Of a stretch of DNA of 42,080 bases, positions 26,209-35,205 are shown piece by piece; position 1 is the first letter of the stretch, and the number at the start of each line of letters is the position of its first letter. The position numbers and the translations under genes are program-made. Origin of the DNA: Comamonas terrae (GTDB lineage Bacteria; Pseudomonadota; Gammaproteobacteria; Burkholderiales; Burkholderiaceae_C); assembly GCF_001544075.1 (NCBI RefSeq), contig NZ_BCNT01000025.1, positions 1-42,080 of the forward strand. The letters are read 5' to 3'. Below the pieces are notes generated by a model that was not told the origin of the DNA, searched no databases, and was given only the letters and a program-made list of their open reading frames with translations.

Positions 26209-27231
26209 TTAACCAGGTTTCACCTGGGCCCGCTGGAGCACCTTCTGCCAGCGGGTCTGCTCGGTGGCGATGAATTGCGCGAACTGCTCTGGCGTGCTGC
26301 CGATGGGCTCGGCCGCGTCGCCCTGCAGACGTTTGAGCGCATCGGGCGCCTTGACGGCCCTGGCGCATTCGGCGGCCAGCTTGTCCACATGCGGGCGCGG
26401 CAGCGACGAGGGGGCGAGCATGCCGTACCACTGGGTCATTTCGAAACCGGGAAAGCCCTGTTCGGCCACCGTCGGCACATCGGGCAGCTGGGGCAGGCGC
26501 TTGGCCGAGCCGGTGGCGATGCAGCGTACCTTGCCGGCCTTGATGAAGGGCAGCAGCGCCGCCGCGCCGACCGATGCCGCGTCGAGGCGGCCCGAGAGCA
26601 GGTCCGTCATCATCGGGCCGGTGCCGCGATAGGGCACGTGCAGCATGAAGATGTCTGCCGTCATCTTCAGGTATTCGAAAGCCAGATGGCCCGCGCTGCC
26701 GTTGCCGGCCGAGCCGTAGCTGAGCTTGGCCGGGTTCTTCTTGGCGTAGGCCACGAGTTCGGCGATGTTCTTGACCGGAAGGTCCGGATGCACCACGTAC
26801 AGGCTGGGAATCTTGGCGAGCAGGCTGACGGGCACGAAGTCCTTCTTGGGGTCGTAGGGCAGCTTGTCGAAGATGTAGGGGTTGACCGCCAGCGTGCCGA
26901 TATGGCCCAGGATGACGGTGGACTGGTCGTCGGCCCGCGCCACTTCCTGCATGGCGATATTGCCGGCGGCGCCGGGCTTGTTGTCCACGAACACGTTCTG
27001 GCCCAGGGTCTTGGACAGCTCCGCAGCCGTGGAGCGCGCCACGATTTCCGAGCTGCCGCCCGGTGCGAATGGCACGACGAAGCGGATGGGTCGGGTGGGC
27101 CAGGCGGCGTCGGCGGCCTGTGCGCGCGTGCCGATCAGGCTGCCGCAGGCCAGGGCGCCGGCTCCGGCAAGCAGGTGCCGGCGGGAAAGGGATAGCAGCG
27201 CGCTGGTCGGCACGTCGAATGTCTTGGCCAT
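26209..27231 (-). CDS. Orphan Bug/TctC-family solute-binding protein
   Basis: A 340-residue periplasmic receptor. The signal sequence has a twin-arginine motif (SRRHLLAGAGALACGS), suggesting Tat export. The mature part shows the Bug pattern: WPTRPIRFVVPFAPGGSSE at the start, then NKPGAAGNIAMQEVA, YGSAGNGSAGHLAFEYLK and MLHVPYRGTGPMMTDLLSG. Bug proteins are greatly expanded in Burkholderiales, often without nearby membrane subunits, and bind carboxylates, amino acids or nicotinate-like compounds. No tctA/tctB partner is adjacent, so it may use the TctAB at 4785-6901 or another set. A CCGGAG upstream of the ATG supports the start. Confidence 0.88.
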   Translation of the reverse strand: MAKTFDVPTSALLSLSRRHLLAGAGALACGSLIGTRAQAADAAWPTRPIRFVVPFAPGGSSEIVARSTAAELSKTLGQNVFVDNKPGAAGNIAMQEVARADDQSTVILGHIGTLAVNPYIFDKLPYDPKKDFVPVSLLAKIPSLYVVHPDLPVKNIAELVAYAKKNPAKLSYGSAGNGSAGHLAFEYLKMTADIFMLHVPYRGTGPMMTDLLSGRLDAASVGAAALLPFIKAGKVRCIATGSAKRLPQLPDVPTVAEQGFPGFEMTQWYGMLAPSSLPRPHVDKLAAECARAVKAPDALKRLQGDAAEPIGSTPEQFAQFIATEQTRWQKVLQRAQVKPG

Positions 27232-27334
27232 GGAGTCTCCGGTTGTTTTCTGATGGGTATGGCGGGTCTGCGCATGGTGCGCAGCCTGGCTGTCAATTGG
27301 CTGTCAAATGGCCTGCTGAGGGGCCGATGCCACA

Positions 27335-28708
27335 TCAGGTTTTCCCGGGGCTGCCCGGCGGCGTCTGTGTGCCGGCTAGCTGCCGCGCAGCCTGGATGCC
27401 GCTGCGCACCGCGCCTTCCAGCGTGGCCGGATAGGGGCCGTCGACATAGTCGCCGCAGGCCCACAGGCCGTGGCCCAGCTCCATGCCGGGGCGCTGCAGG
27501 CCGGGCGTGCAGGCAAAGGTGGCGCGCTTTTCGACGACGGTCCGGACAGGCTGGATGTCCTGCCAGCCCAGCTGTTCGCGCGCCTGCTGCAGCACTTGCT
27601 GCTGCAGTGTCGCGCGCTCCGTGCGGCAGTCGCTGACGACAAAGGCCATCAGACCTGGCCGGGCCGGATCATGCGCCTGCGCAGGCATCAGGTGGCTGCG
27701 GTCGAAAACGAACTGCGCAGGCTGCCCGGGGCCGGGGCGCAGGGCCAGCCAGGGCAGCCCGGAAGGCAGCCGTTGGCCGGTATGGGCATAGACGGTGGCA
27801 ATGGCCGTGTGTTCCAGCGCCTGCGCGGCCTGCGCCCAGCGCCGGTAACGCAGGCCTTCGCGTGCGGGCAGGCGCTCGTCCCCGGCGGCGGCCAGCGCCA
27901 GCCGGGCCGCTTCCTGCGGGGGGCAGGCCAGCAGCACGGCATCGAAGTGCGCGGGTTCGGCAACTGCCGTGGATTGCACCGGCGCGTGCACTGCCCACTG
28001 CCGGCCCGGCGGAGCCAGCTGCTGCACGCGGCGGCCCGTATGCACGGCATGGCCGTGCGCCTGCAGCCATCGTGCGGCGGGCTCCGGGAGCAGCGCACCA
28101 AGGCTGACGCGCGGCACCAGGAAGTTCGAGCCGCCGCTGCCGGCAAACAGGGCGTCCTGCAGCACGCGCAGGAACACGCTGCCGCTGGCCCGGGCCGTGG
28201 GCAGGTTGAGGGCCGAGACGCACAGCGGCTCCATGAATTCGTCGAGCAGGCGCTGCGGCAGGCCGTGGCAAAGCTCGGCCACGGTGGCCGTCGGTGCGCA
28301 GCGAAAGCCCTGCACGCGCCAGCGCAGCGCGCGCGCCAGCAGGGCCAGGCGTTCGCGCAGCGTCCAGCCGCGGGCGGCTGCAATGCCGAAAAGCGCATCC
28401 AGCGGCGCGGGCAGAGGGGGGAAGGCCAGGCCGCTGCCGTCGGCATGGCGCATGGCCAGGGGGCGGCGCAGCAGGCCCTCCGTTTCGGAGATGCCGACCG
28501 ACCGCATCAGGTGCAGGCATTCGGCATAGGCGCCTATCAGAATGTGCTGGCCGTTGTCGGCCTCGAGGGCACCAGGCAGCTCCAGCGTGCGGGCGCGCCC
28601 GCCCAGGTGGCGGCCGGCTTCGAAGACGCAGGGGTCATGGCCGTCCTGCGCCAGCTGCACGGCGGCGGCCATGCCGGCCCAGCCGGCGCCGACGATGGCG
28701 ACTTTCAT
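27335..28708 (-). CDS. hpnE: Hydroxysqualene dehydroxylase HpnE (FAD-dependent)
   Basis: A 457-residue flavoprotein with an N-terminal dinucleotide-binding motif VGAGWAGMAAAVQLAQDGH and the amine-oxidase/desaturase second motif GGRARTLELPG. The C-terminal FAD-binding part reads LWACGDYVDGPYPATLEGAVRSG. With HpnC and HpnD it converts two farnesyl diphosphates to squalene; HpnE reduces hydroxysqualene to squalene. It is third in hpnC-hpnD-hpnE, 24 bp after hpnD. It could also be called a squalene-associated FAD-dependent desaturase. The gene order strongly supports HpnE. Confidence 0.9.
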   Translation of the reverse strand: MKVAIVGAGWAGMAAAVQLAQDGHDPCVFEAGRHLGGRARTLELPGALEADNGQHILIGAYAECLHLMRSVGISETEGLLRRPLAMRHADGSGLAFPPLPAPLDALFGIAAARGWTLRERLALLARALRWRVQGFRCAPTATVAELCHGLPQRLLDEFMEPLCVSALNLPTARASGSVFLRVLQDALFAGSGGSNFLVPRVSLGALLPEPAARWLQAHGHAVHTGRRVQQLAPPGRQWAVHAPVQSTAVAEPAHFDAVLLACPPQEAARLALAAAGDERLPAREGLRYRRWAQAAQALEHTAIATVYAHTGQRLPSGLPWLALRPGPGQPAQFVFDRSHLMPAQAHDPARPGLMAFVVSDCRTERATLQQQVLQQAREQLGWQDIQPVRTVVEKRATFACTPGLQRPGMELGHGLWACGDYVDGPYPATLEGAVRSGIQAARQLAGTQTPPGSPGKT

Positions 28709-28732
28709 GAAGCAGGAGCGTGCATGCGCTCT

Positions 28733-29572
28733 TTACATCCGGCCCAGCGCCTGCATTTTCCAGGCCAGCCAGAGCTTGCGCATGGGCGGCAGGCTGATGC
28801 GCTGGTGCAGCACCTGGAAATTCTCGGCCTCGATCTCGCGCAGCAGCGTGCGGTAGATGCTGGCCATCATCAGGCCGGGCTTCTGGGTGCGGCGGTCGGC
28901 GCCGGGCAGCAGGGCCAGGGCCTTGTCGTACAGGCCATGGGCGCGTTCGGCCTGGAAGCGCATCAGCGCCGTGAAGCGCTCCGAATATTCGCGCTTGTTG
29001 ATTTCGTGCGCCTTCACGTCGAACTGCTGCAGCTCGCTGATGGGCAGGTAGATGCGGCCGCGCAGGGCGTCCTCGCCCACGTCGCGGATGATGTTGGTCA
29101 GCTGCAGCGCCTGGCCCAGCGTGTGGGCGTAGGCGGTGGTGCGCTCGTCCTGCTGGCCGAAGATGCGGGCCGCGACCTCGCCCACGATGCCGGCCACCAG
29201 GTGGCAGTAGCGCTGCAGGCCGGCAAAGTCCAGGTAGCGCGTCTGCTCCAGGTCCATCTGGCAGCCTTCGATGACGGCCTGCAGGTGGCGCTCCTCGATG
29301 CCGTAGGTGGCGGCATGCGGCATCAGCGCCTTCATGACCGGGTGCGTGGGCTGGCCCGCAAAGGCCTGGTGCACTTCGTTGCGCCACCAGGCCAGCTTGG
29401 TGGCGGCCACGCCGGGATCGGAGACTTCGTCCACCACGTCGTCCACTTCGCGGCAGAACGCATAAAAGGCCGTGATGGCGGCGCGGCGCTCCTTGGGCAG
29501 GAAGAGGAAGGCGTAGTAGAAGCTGCTGCCCGAGGCGGCGGCCTTGTCTTGGACGTACTGATCCGGATTCAT
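28733..29572 (-). CDS. hpnD: Presqualene diphosphate synthase HpnD
   Basis: A 279-residue trans-isoprenyl diphosphate synthase of the squalene/phytoene synthase fold. The first aspartate-rich motif is REVDDVVDE (about 41-49), the second NIIRDVGEDALRGRIYLP. SSFYYAFLFLPKERRAAI at the N-terminus is typical of HpnD. It joins two farnesyl diphosphates into presqualene diphosphate. It lies between hpnC and hpnE. The 172-bp gap from hpnC holds a family-A repeat. No Shine-Dalgarno is visible, but a GACAAT hexamer ends 9 nt before the ATG. Confidence 0.9.
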   Translation of the reverse strand: MNPDQYVQDKAAASGSSFYYAFLFLPKERRAAITAFYAFCREVDDVVDEVSDPGVAATKLAWWRNEVHQAFAGQPTHPVMKALMPHAATYGIEERHLQAVIEGCQMDLEQTRYLDFAGLQRYCHLVAGIVGEVAARIFGQQDERTTAYAHTLGQALQLTNIIRDVGEDALRGRIYLPISELQQFDVKAHEINKREYSERFTALMRFQAERAHGLYDKALALLPGADRRTQKPGLMMASIYRTLLREIEAENFQVLHQRISLPPMRKLWLAWKMQALGRM

Positions 29573-29629
29573 AGGGGTGGCATTGTCCCATGCCGGCCCG
29601 CGCTCGGCGCCGGCACGGGGCTATTGAAT

Positions 29630-29722
29630 ACGATAGCTGCCAGCGCCTGCAGCTACTTCATTTCAAAGGCATTTCGTACTGCATATCAATGGGCAAGGGT
29701 GCAGACAGCTATGCTTTTCATA
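29630..29722. repeat. Dispersed palindromic repeat, family A, copy 4 (compound)
   Basis: ATAGCTG (29633-29639) and CAGCTAT (29706-29712) are the outer arms of a longer inverted element. The left part reads ATAGCTGCCAGCGCCTGCAG and the right part CAGCTATGCTTTTCATATC, both resembling arms of copy 2. It looks like two half-elements in inverted orientation, placed between hpnC and hpnD. Confidence 0.55.
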
Positions 29723-29744
29723 TCTGCCGGACAAGATGCCCTGC

Positions 29745-30692
29745 TCAGTTCCGGGGCTTCATCCGCCAGGCGCGCCACAGCATGCGCGGCAGATCGCCTT
29801 TGCGCAGCTGCACGCGCCGGTAGAGGTTGGCGCCCTGCATGCGGTCGAGCTTGTCCAGAATGGCCAACCCGCCTTGCACCACCAGGCGCAGTTCCCAGCC
29901 GGCCCGGCCGGGCAGCCGGTGCACCAGGGGCGCGCCCTGCCGCATCAGGGCGCGGGCCCGGGCAGCCAGCGCGGCCAGCAGTGCCCGCACGGGCGCGGTC
30001 AGCGCGGCGCGCTCGGGGCGCAGGTCCGCGCGGGCCAGGCCGTGGGCGTGCAGGTCGGCATCCGTCACGTAGTGGCGGCCGCGCGGCAGGTCTTCGCTGA
30101 GGTCCTGCCAGAAGTTGATCAGCTGCAGCGCGGTGCAGATCACGTCGCTTTGCGCCAGCGCCTGAGCGTCGTGCACGCCGTACAGGTGCAGCAGCAGGCG
30201 GCCTATCGGGTTGGCCGAGCGGCGGCAGTAGTCCAGCAACTGCTCCGTGTCGGCATAGGCGGCCTGGCTGGCGGTCATGCGCACGTCTTGCTCGAAGGCG
30301 TCCAGCAGGTCGTCGAGCAGGTCCATGGGCAGGGCATGGGCCCGGACCTGCGCGGCCAGCGGCGCAAGGACCTGGGACCAGGCCGTGCGGGTCAGCATTT
30401 CGTCCTGCCGGGGCGTGCCCAGCTGCCGCAGGTCCGCGCGCAGGCGCTGCAGCGCGGCCAGGCGCTCGGCATGCGGCGCATCGCCTTCGTCGGCCAGATC
30501 GTCGGCCGTGCGCGCGAAGTGATAGATGGCCGCGATGGGCGGACGCAGCGCAGGAGGGCACAGCCAGGAGGCGACGGGAAAGTTCTCGTAATGCGTGACG
30601 GCCGCCGGCCGGGCGGATGCCGCAGCAGACGAGGTCGCGGAAGGGGCGGGAGGATCGCGTTGGACGTTCACGCCCGCTATTGTGGCGGTCAT
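29745..30692 (-). CDS. hpnC: Hydroxysqualene synthase HpnC
   Basis: A 315-residue squalene/phytoene-synthase-fold protein with motifs HFARTADDLADEGD and NFWQDLSEDLPRGRHYV and the HpnC opening HYENFPVASWLCPP. It converts presqualene diphosphate to hydroxysqualene in the HpnCDE route to squalene. The start is uncertain: ATG at 30692 leaves only 28 bp to the divergent RND gene, and an in-frame GTG seven codons later has CACAAT exactly 7 nt upstream, the arrangement of a leaderless gene. The first 30 residues are Ala/Pro-rich and not conserved in the family. No squalene-hopene cyclase is present in the window. Confidence 0.88.
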   Translation of the reverse strand: MTATIAGVNVQRDPPAPSATSSAAASARPAAVTHYENFPVASWLCPPALRPPIAAIYHFARTADDLADEGDAPHAERLAALQRLRADLRQLGTPRQDEMLTRTAWSQVLAPLAAQVRAHALPMDLLDDLLDAFEQDVRMTASQAAYADTEQLLDYCRRSANPIGRLLLHLYGVHDAQALAQSDVICTALQLINFWQDLSEDLPRGRHYVTDADLHAHGLARADLRPERAALTAPVRALLAALAARARALMRQGAPLVHRLPGRAGWELRLVVQGGLAILDKLDRMQGANLYRRVQLRKGDLPRMLWRAWRMKPRN

Positions 30693-30720
30693 TGGCGAAC
30701 GCTCGTGCACAATCTGCGCC

Positions 30721-31965
30721 ATGGCTTCAACCAACCCTCTCATTTTCCGCCTGCCCCTCGCGAAGAAGGGCCTGCGCTCCCGCGTTCTGCATGCTGGCGC
30801 CCTGTCTGCAGTGGCCGCCGCCGTGCTGCTGTCGGCCTGCTCCAGCAAGGAGGCTGCGCCCGAGCCGGTGCGCTCGGTCAAGCTGCTCACGGTGGGCGAA
30901 GGGCAGATCCAGTCGCAGCTCGAATATTCGGGCGATGTGCGCGCCCGCGTGGAGTCGCGCCTGGGCTTTCGTGTCGCGGGCAAGATCGTCAAGCGCGAGG
31001 TGGAGCCGGGCCAGCATGTGAAGGCCGGCCAGGTGCTGGCGCGCCTGGATGCGCGCGACTACCAGCTCAGCGCCGATGCGGCGCGCGCCCAGGTGGCTTC
31101 GGCCACCACGCAGCGCGATCTGGCGGCGGCCGATGTCAAGCGCTTTGGCGCGCTGCGCGCCCAGAACTTCATCAGCGCGGCCGAGATGGAGCGCCGCGAA
31201 GCCAGCCTCAAGGCCGCCCAGGCCACGCTGGACCAGGCCAAGGCCCAGCTGGCCGCCCAGTCCAACCAGGAAAACTACACGCTGCTGGTGGCCGATGCGG
31301 ACGGCATCGTCACCAGCGTCAATGCCGAGCCCGGCCAGGTGGTGGCTGCGGGCACGCCGGTCATGGGCATTGCCCAGGACGGCGCGCGCGATGCCGTGTT
31401 CAGCGTGCCCGAGGACAAGCGCGCGGCCGTCCGGATCGGCCAGGGCGTGCGCATCACGCCCTGGGCCGGCGAACAGCCGCCGCTGGAGGGCCAGGTGCGC
31501 GAGGTGGCTGCCAGTGCCGATCCGGCCACGCGCACCTACCAGGTCAAGGTGGCGCTGCCGGGGCAGGCGGCCTTGCCGCTGGGTGCGACCATCCGCGCCC
31601 AGCCGCAGGGCATGAATGCTGCCGGCCAGGCAGCCATCAAGCTGCCGACCACGGCCTTGCGCCAGGAAGGGGGTGGCGGCCAGGGCACGGCGGTATGGGT
31701 GTTCGATGCGGCCAGCAGCACCGTCAGGCTGCAGCCCGTGCAGATTGCCACGGCCGACGGCAACGAGGCCGTGATCGCGTCGGGCCTGGCGCCCGGCATG
31801 CAGGTGGTGGCGACCGGCGTGCATGTGCTCACGCCGGGGCAGAAGGTCACGGTCTACCGCGACAAATATGCAAAGAACCCTGCACAAACCAAGGAAGGGC
31901 ATGCGCCTGATGCTCCTGAAACCGTAGGGGCTGGCGGGGTGAAGGCCGCGGAGGGCAGCCGGTGA
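30721..31965 (+). CDS. RND efflux periplasmic adaptor (membrane fusion lipoprotein)
   Basis: A 414-residue membrane fusion protein. A lipoprotein-type signal ends in LLSAC (about residue 40), so the mature protein is probably anchored to the inner membrane. The lipoyl-like halves VEPGQHVKAGQVLARLDARDY and VNAEPGQVVAAGTPVMGI flank an alpha-helical hairpin (about 105-180). Beta-barrel and membrane-proximal domains follow. It links the RND pump to an outer-membrane channel, which is not encoded nearby. CACAAT lies 7 nt before the ATG and no ribosome binding site is seen. Its GTGA end overlaps the pump gene by 4 bp. Confidence 0.87.
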   Translation: MASTNPLIFRLPLAKKGLRSRVLHAGALSAVAAAVLLSACSSKEAAPEPVRSVKLLTVGEGQIQSQLEYSGDVRARVESRLGFRVAGKIVKREVEPGQHVKAGQVLARLDARDYQLSADAARAQVASATTQRDLAAADVKRFGALRAQNFISAAEMERREASLKAAQATLDQAKAQLAAQSNQENYTLLVADADGIVTSVNAEPGQVVAAGTPVMGIAQDGARDAVFSVPEDKRAAVRIGQGVRITPWAGEQPPLEGQVREVAASADPATRTYQVKVALPGQAALPLGATIRAQPQGMNAAGQAAIKLPTTALRQEGGGGQGTAVWVFDAASSTVRLQPVQIATADGNEAVIASGLAPGMQVVATGVHVLTPGQKVTVYRDKYAKNPAQTKEGHAPDAPETVGAGGVKAAEGSR

Positions 31966-34900
31966 GCGCGCCGCGCAAGGCTGCGCCGGGGGCGCATTTC
32001 AATCTTTCGCGCTGGGCGCTGGACCATGTGGCGCTGACGCGCTATTTCATGGTCGTGATCATGGTGCTGGGCTTTGCGGCCTATTTCCAGCTGGGGCAGG
32101 ACGAGGATCCGCCGTTCACTTTCCGCGCCATGGTGATCCGCTCCTACTGGCCGGGTGCCACGGCCGAGCAGATGGCCCAGCAGGTGACGGACAAGATAGA
32201 GCGCACGCTGCAGGAGGTGCCGTACGCGGACAAGATCAGCAGCTACTCCAAGCCCGGAGAGTCGCAGGTCATCTTCCAGCTCAAGGACAACTCCCCGCCG
32301 GGGCAGGTGCCGCAGCTGTGGTACACGGTGCGCAAGAAGGTGGGCGACATGCGCTACACCTTGCCGCAGGGCGTGCAGGGGCCGTTCTTCAACGACGATT
32401 TCGGCGACGTCTATGGCGTGATCTACGCGCTGCAGGCCGACGGCTTCAGCTATGCGGAGCTCAAGACCATGGCCGACGACGTGCGCCAGCGCCTGCTGCG
32501 CGTGCCCGACGTGGCCAAGGTGGACCTGTTCGGCGTGCAGGACGAGAAGGTGTACGTGGAGATCTCGCCCCAGCGCCTGTCGCAGCTGGGGCTCAATCTC
32601 AACCAGGTGCTGGACCAGCTCAACCAGCAGAACGCCGTGGCCAGCGCGGGTGTGGTCCAGGCCCCGCAGGACACGCTGCAGCTGCGGGTGAACGGCCAGT
32701 TCGCCGACATGGAGCAGCTGCGCGCCATGCCGATACGCGGCCCCTCGGGCAGCATGCTGCGGCTGGGCGATATCGCCACCATCGTGCGCGGCTATGCCGA
32801 TCCGGCCAATGTGAAGGTGCGCTTCCAGGGGCAGAACGCCATCGCGCTGGGCGTTTCCATGATCAAGGGCGGGGACATCATCCGCCTGGGCAAGGCCCTG
32901 CATGAGGCTTCGGCCCAGATCGGCAAGAGCCTGCCGGCCGGCGTGACGCTGACCAATATGCAGGACCAGCCCAAGGCCGTGGCCGATTCCGTGGGCGAGT
33001 TCGTGCACGTGCTGATCGAGGCCGTGGTCGTGGTGCTGGCCGTCAGCTTCATCAGCCTGGGCTTTCACAAGCGCGAAGGGCGGCAGCCCTGGTACAGGCG
33101 CTGGTACATCGATCCGCGCCCGGGCCTGGTGGTGGGCATCACGATTCCGCTGGTGCTGGCGGCCACCTTCCTGGCCATGTGGTACTGGAATATCGGCCTG
33201 CACAAGGTCTCGCTGGGCTCGCTCATCATCGCCCTGGGCCTGCTGGTGGACGATGCCATCATTTCCGTGGAGATGATGGTGCGCAAGATGGAAGAGGGCT
33301 ACGAGAAATACCGCGCGGCCACCTTTGCCTACGAGATCACGGCCAAGCCCATGCTGACCGGCACGCTGATCACGGCCGCCGGCTTTCTGCCCATCGGCAT
33401 GGCCAAGTCCATGACGGGCGAGTACACCTTTGCCATCTTCGCGGTGACGGTGATCGCGCTGGTGCTCAGCTGGTTCGCCTCGGTGTACTTCGTGCCCTAT
33501 CTGGGCCTGCTGCTGCTCAAGCGCCCGCCCCATGCGGCCACCCTGCCGCCCGAGGTGGCGTCGGGCGAGGTCCGGGCCGAGGACGCCTGCATCAACACCG
33601 CGGCCGGCGAGCATGAAGTGTTCGACAGCCCGTTCTACAACCGCTTCCGCCGCATGGTGGACTGGTGCGTGCAGCACCGCTGGCTCACCATCGCCGCCAC
33701 GGTACTGGTGTTCGTGCTGGGACTGGCGGGCATGGGCAAGGTGCAGCAGCAGTTCTTCCCGGACTCCAGCCGCCCCGAGGTGCTGGTGGACATCTGGTTC
33801 CCCGAAGGCACGGCGCTGCAGGCCAACGAGGCGGTGACGCGCCGCGTCGAGCAGCGCTTCATGCGGCTGGACGGCGTGGAATCGGTCAGCGAATGGATTG
33901 GCTCGGGTGTGCCGCGTTTCTATCTGCCGCTGGACCAGGTGTTTCCGCAGAACAATGTCTCGCAGTTCATCCTGGTCGCCAAGAGCCTGCCCGAGCGCGA
34001 GACGCTGCGCAAGCTGCTGCCGGCGCTCATGGCCGAAGAGTTCCCCGAGGTGCGCGCCCGCGTCAAGCTGCTGCCCAACGGGCCGCCGGTGCCGTATCCG
34101 GTGCAGTTCCGGGTGATGGGCAGCGACCCCGCCAAGCTGCGCACCTATGCGGACGAGGTCAAGAAGGTCATGATGGAAAACGCCGACATGCGCGGCGTCA
34201 ACGACAACTGGAACGAGTCCATCAAGGTGGTGCGCCTGCAGATCGACCAGGACAAGGCCCGTGCCCTGGGCGTGACCAGCAAGTCCATCGCCGATGCGAC
34301 CAGCATGAATTTCAGCGGCACCACCGTGGGCCAGTACCGCGAGGGCGACAAGCTGATCGACATCGTCATGCGGCCGCCCGGCAACGAGCGCGACATGATT
34401 TCCGACATCGCCAACACCTATGTCACCACGGGCACGGGCCAGTCCATTCCGCTCACGCAGATCGCCAAGCCGGCCATGGCCTGGGAGCCCGGCGTGATGT
34501 GGCGCGAAAAGCGCGACTTCGCCATCACCGTGCAGGGCGACGTGCGCGAAGGCTTGCAGGGCGCCACCGTCACCAACGAACTGCTGCCGAGGCTGCGCGA
34601 GATCGAGTCCGCATGGCATGCGGCCGGCGACACGGGCTACCGCATCGAGGTAGCCGGCGCGGTGGAGGAAAGCTCCAAGGGATCGGGCGCCATCGTGGCC
34701 GGCGTGCCGGTGCTGCTGTTCATTGTCTTCACGCTGCTCATGCTGCAGCTGCGCAGCGTGAGCCGCTCGCTGCTGGTGTTCATCACCGGGCCGCTGGGCA
34801 TTCCCGGCGTGGCGGCAGCCTTGCTGCTGCTGGGGCGCCCGTTCGGCTTCGTGGCCCTGCTGGGCGTGGTGGCACTGATGGGCATGATCCAGCGCAACTC

Positions 34901-35171
34901 GGTGATCCTCATCGACCAGATCGAAGCCGGCCGGGCCCAGGGCCTGGCGGCCTGGGATGCGATCGTCGAGGCGGCCGTGCACCGCCTGCGTCCCATCGTG
35001 CTCACGGCCGCGGCCGCCGTGCTGGCCATGATCCCGCTGTCGCGCAGCGTGTTCTGGGGCCCCATGGCCGTGGCCATCATGGGCGGTCTGATCGTCGCCA
35101 CCGCGCTGACGCTGCTGGCGCTGCCGGCCATGTATGCCGCAGTCTTTCGCATCAAACGCGAGAATGCCTAG
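31962..35171 (+). CDS. RND-family efflux pump inner-membrane transporter
   Basis: A 1069-residue proton-driven RND transporter with a GTG start overlapping the adaptor stop. It has the usual twofold plan: TM1 after LDHVALTRYFMVVIMVLG, a large periplasmic loop, TM2-6 with the TM4 motif LGLLVDDAIISVEMM (acidic pair of the proton relay), a second periplasmic loop and TM8-12 with LLGVVALMGMIQRNSVILIDQ. Its sequence is unlike AcrB-type drug pumps in detail, for example VIRSYWPGATAEQMAQQVTDKIERTLQEVP, and resembles the broad HAE/'AcrB/AcrD/AcrF' class with unknown substrate. It is divergent from hpnC, so a link to hopanoid lipid export is possible but unsupported. Confidence 0.88.
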   Translation: MSAPRKAAPGAHFNLSRWALDHVALTRYFMVVIMVLGFAAYFQLGQDEDPPFTFRAMVIRSYWPGATAEQMAQQVTDKIERTLQEVPYADKISSYSKPGESQVIFQLKDNSPPGQVPQLWYTVRKKVGDMRYTLPQGVQGPFFNDDFGDVYGVIYALQADGFSYAELKTMADDVRQRLLRVPDVAKVDLFGVQDEKVYVEISPQRLSQLGLNLNQVLDQLNQQNAVASAGVVQAPQDTLQLRVNGQFADMEQLRAMPIRGPSGSMLRLGDIATIVRGYADPANVKVRFQGQNAIALGVSMIKGGDIIRLGKALHEASAQIGKSLPAGVTLTNMQDQPKAVADSVGEFVHVLIEAVVVVLAVSFISLGFHKREGRQPWYRRWYIDPRPGLVVGITIPLVLAATFLAMWYWNIGLHKVSLGSLIIALGLLVDDAIISVEMMVRKMEEGYEKYRAATFAYEITAKPMLTGTLITAAGFLPIGMAKSMTGEYTFAIFAVTVIALVLSWFASVYFVPYLGLLLLKRPPHAATLPPEVASGEVRAEDACINTAAGEHEVFDSPFYNRFRRMVDWCVQHRWLTIAATVLVFVLGLAGMGKVQQQFFPDSSRPEVLVDIWFPEGTALQANEAVTRRVEQRFMRLDGVESVSEWIGSGVPRFYLPLDQVFPQNNVSQFILVAKSLPERETLRKLLPALMAEEFPEVRARVKLLPNGPPVPYPVQFRVMGSDPAKLRTYADEVKKVMMENADMRGVNDNWNESIKVVRLQIDQDKARALGVTSKSIADATSMNFSGTTVGQYREGDKLIDIVMRPPGNERDMISDIANTYVTTGTGQSIPLTQIAKPAMAWEPGVMWREKRDFAITVQGDVREGLQGATVTNELLPRLREIESAWHAAGDTGYRIEVAGAVEESSKGSGAIVAGVPVLLFIVFTLLMLQLRSVSRSLLVFITGPLGIPGVAAALLLLGRPFGFVALLGVVALMGMIQRNSVILIDQIEAGRAQGLAAWDAIVEAAVHRLRPIVLTAAAAVLAMIPLSRSVFWGPMAVAIMGGLIVATALTLLALPAMYAAVFRIKRENA

Positions 35172-35205
35172 AGGCAGATTGGCCAGAGAGGTAAAAAATT
35201 GCGGC

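Noticed and set aside
31854..34982. A 1042-codon minus-strand open frame opposite the RND pump
   Set aside because: It is a His/Gln/Arg/Gly-rich shadow of the RND coding strand with no recognisable domain. The plus-strand frame is a full RND transporter.
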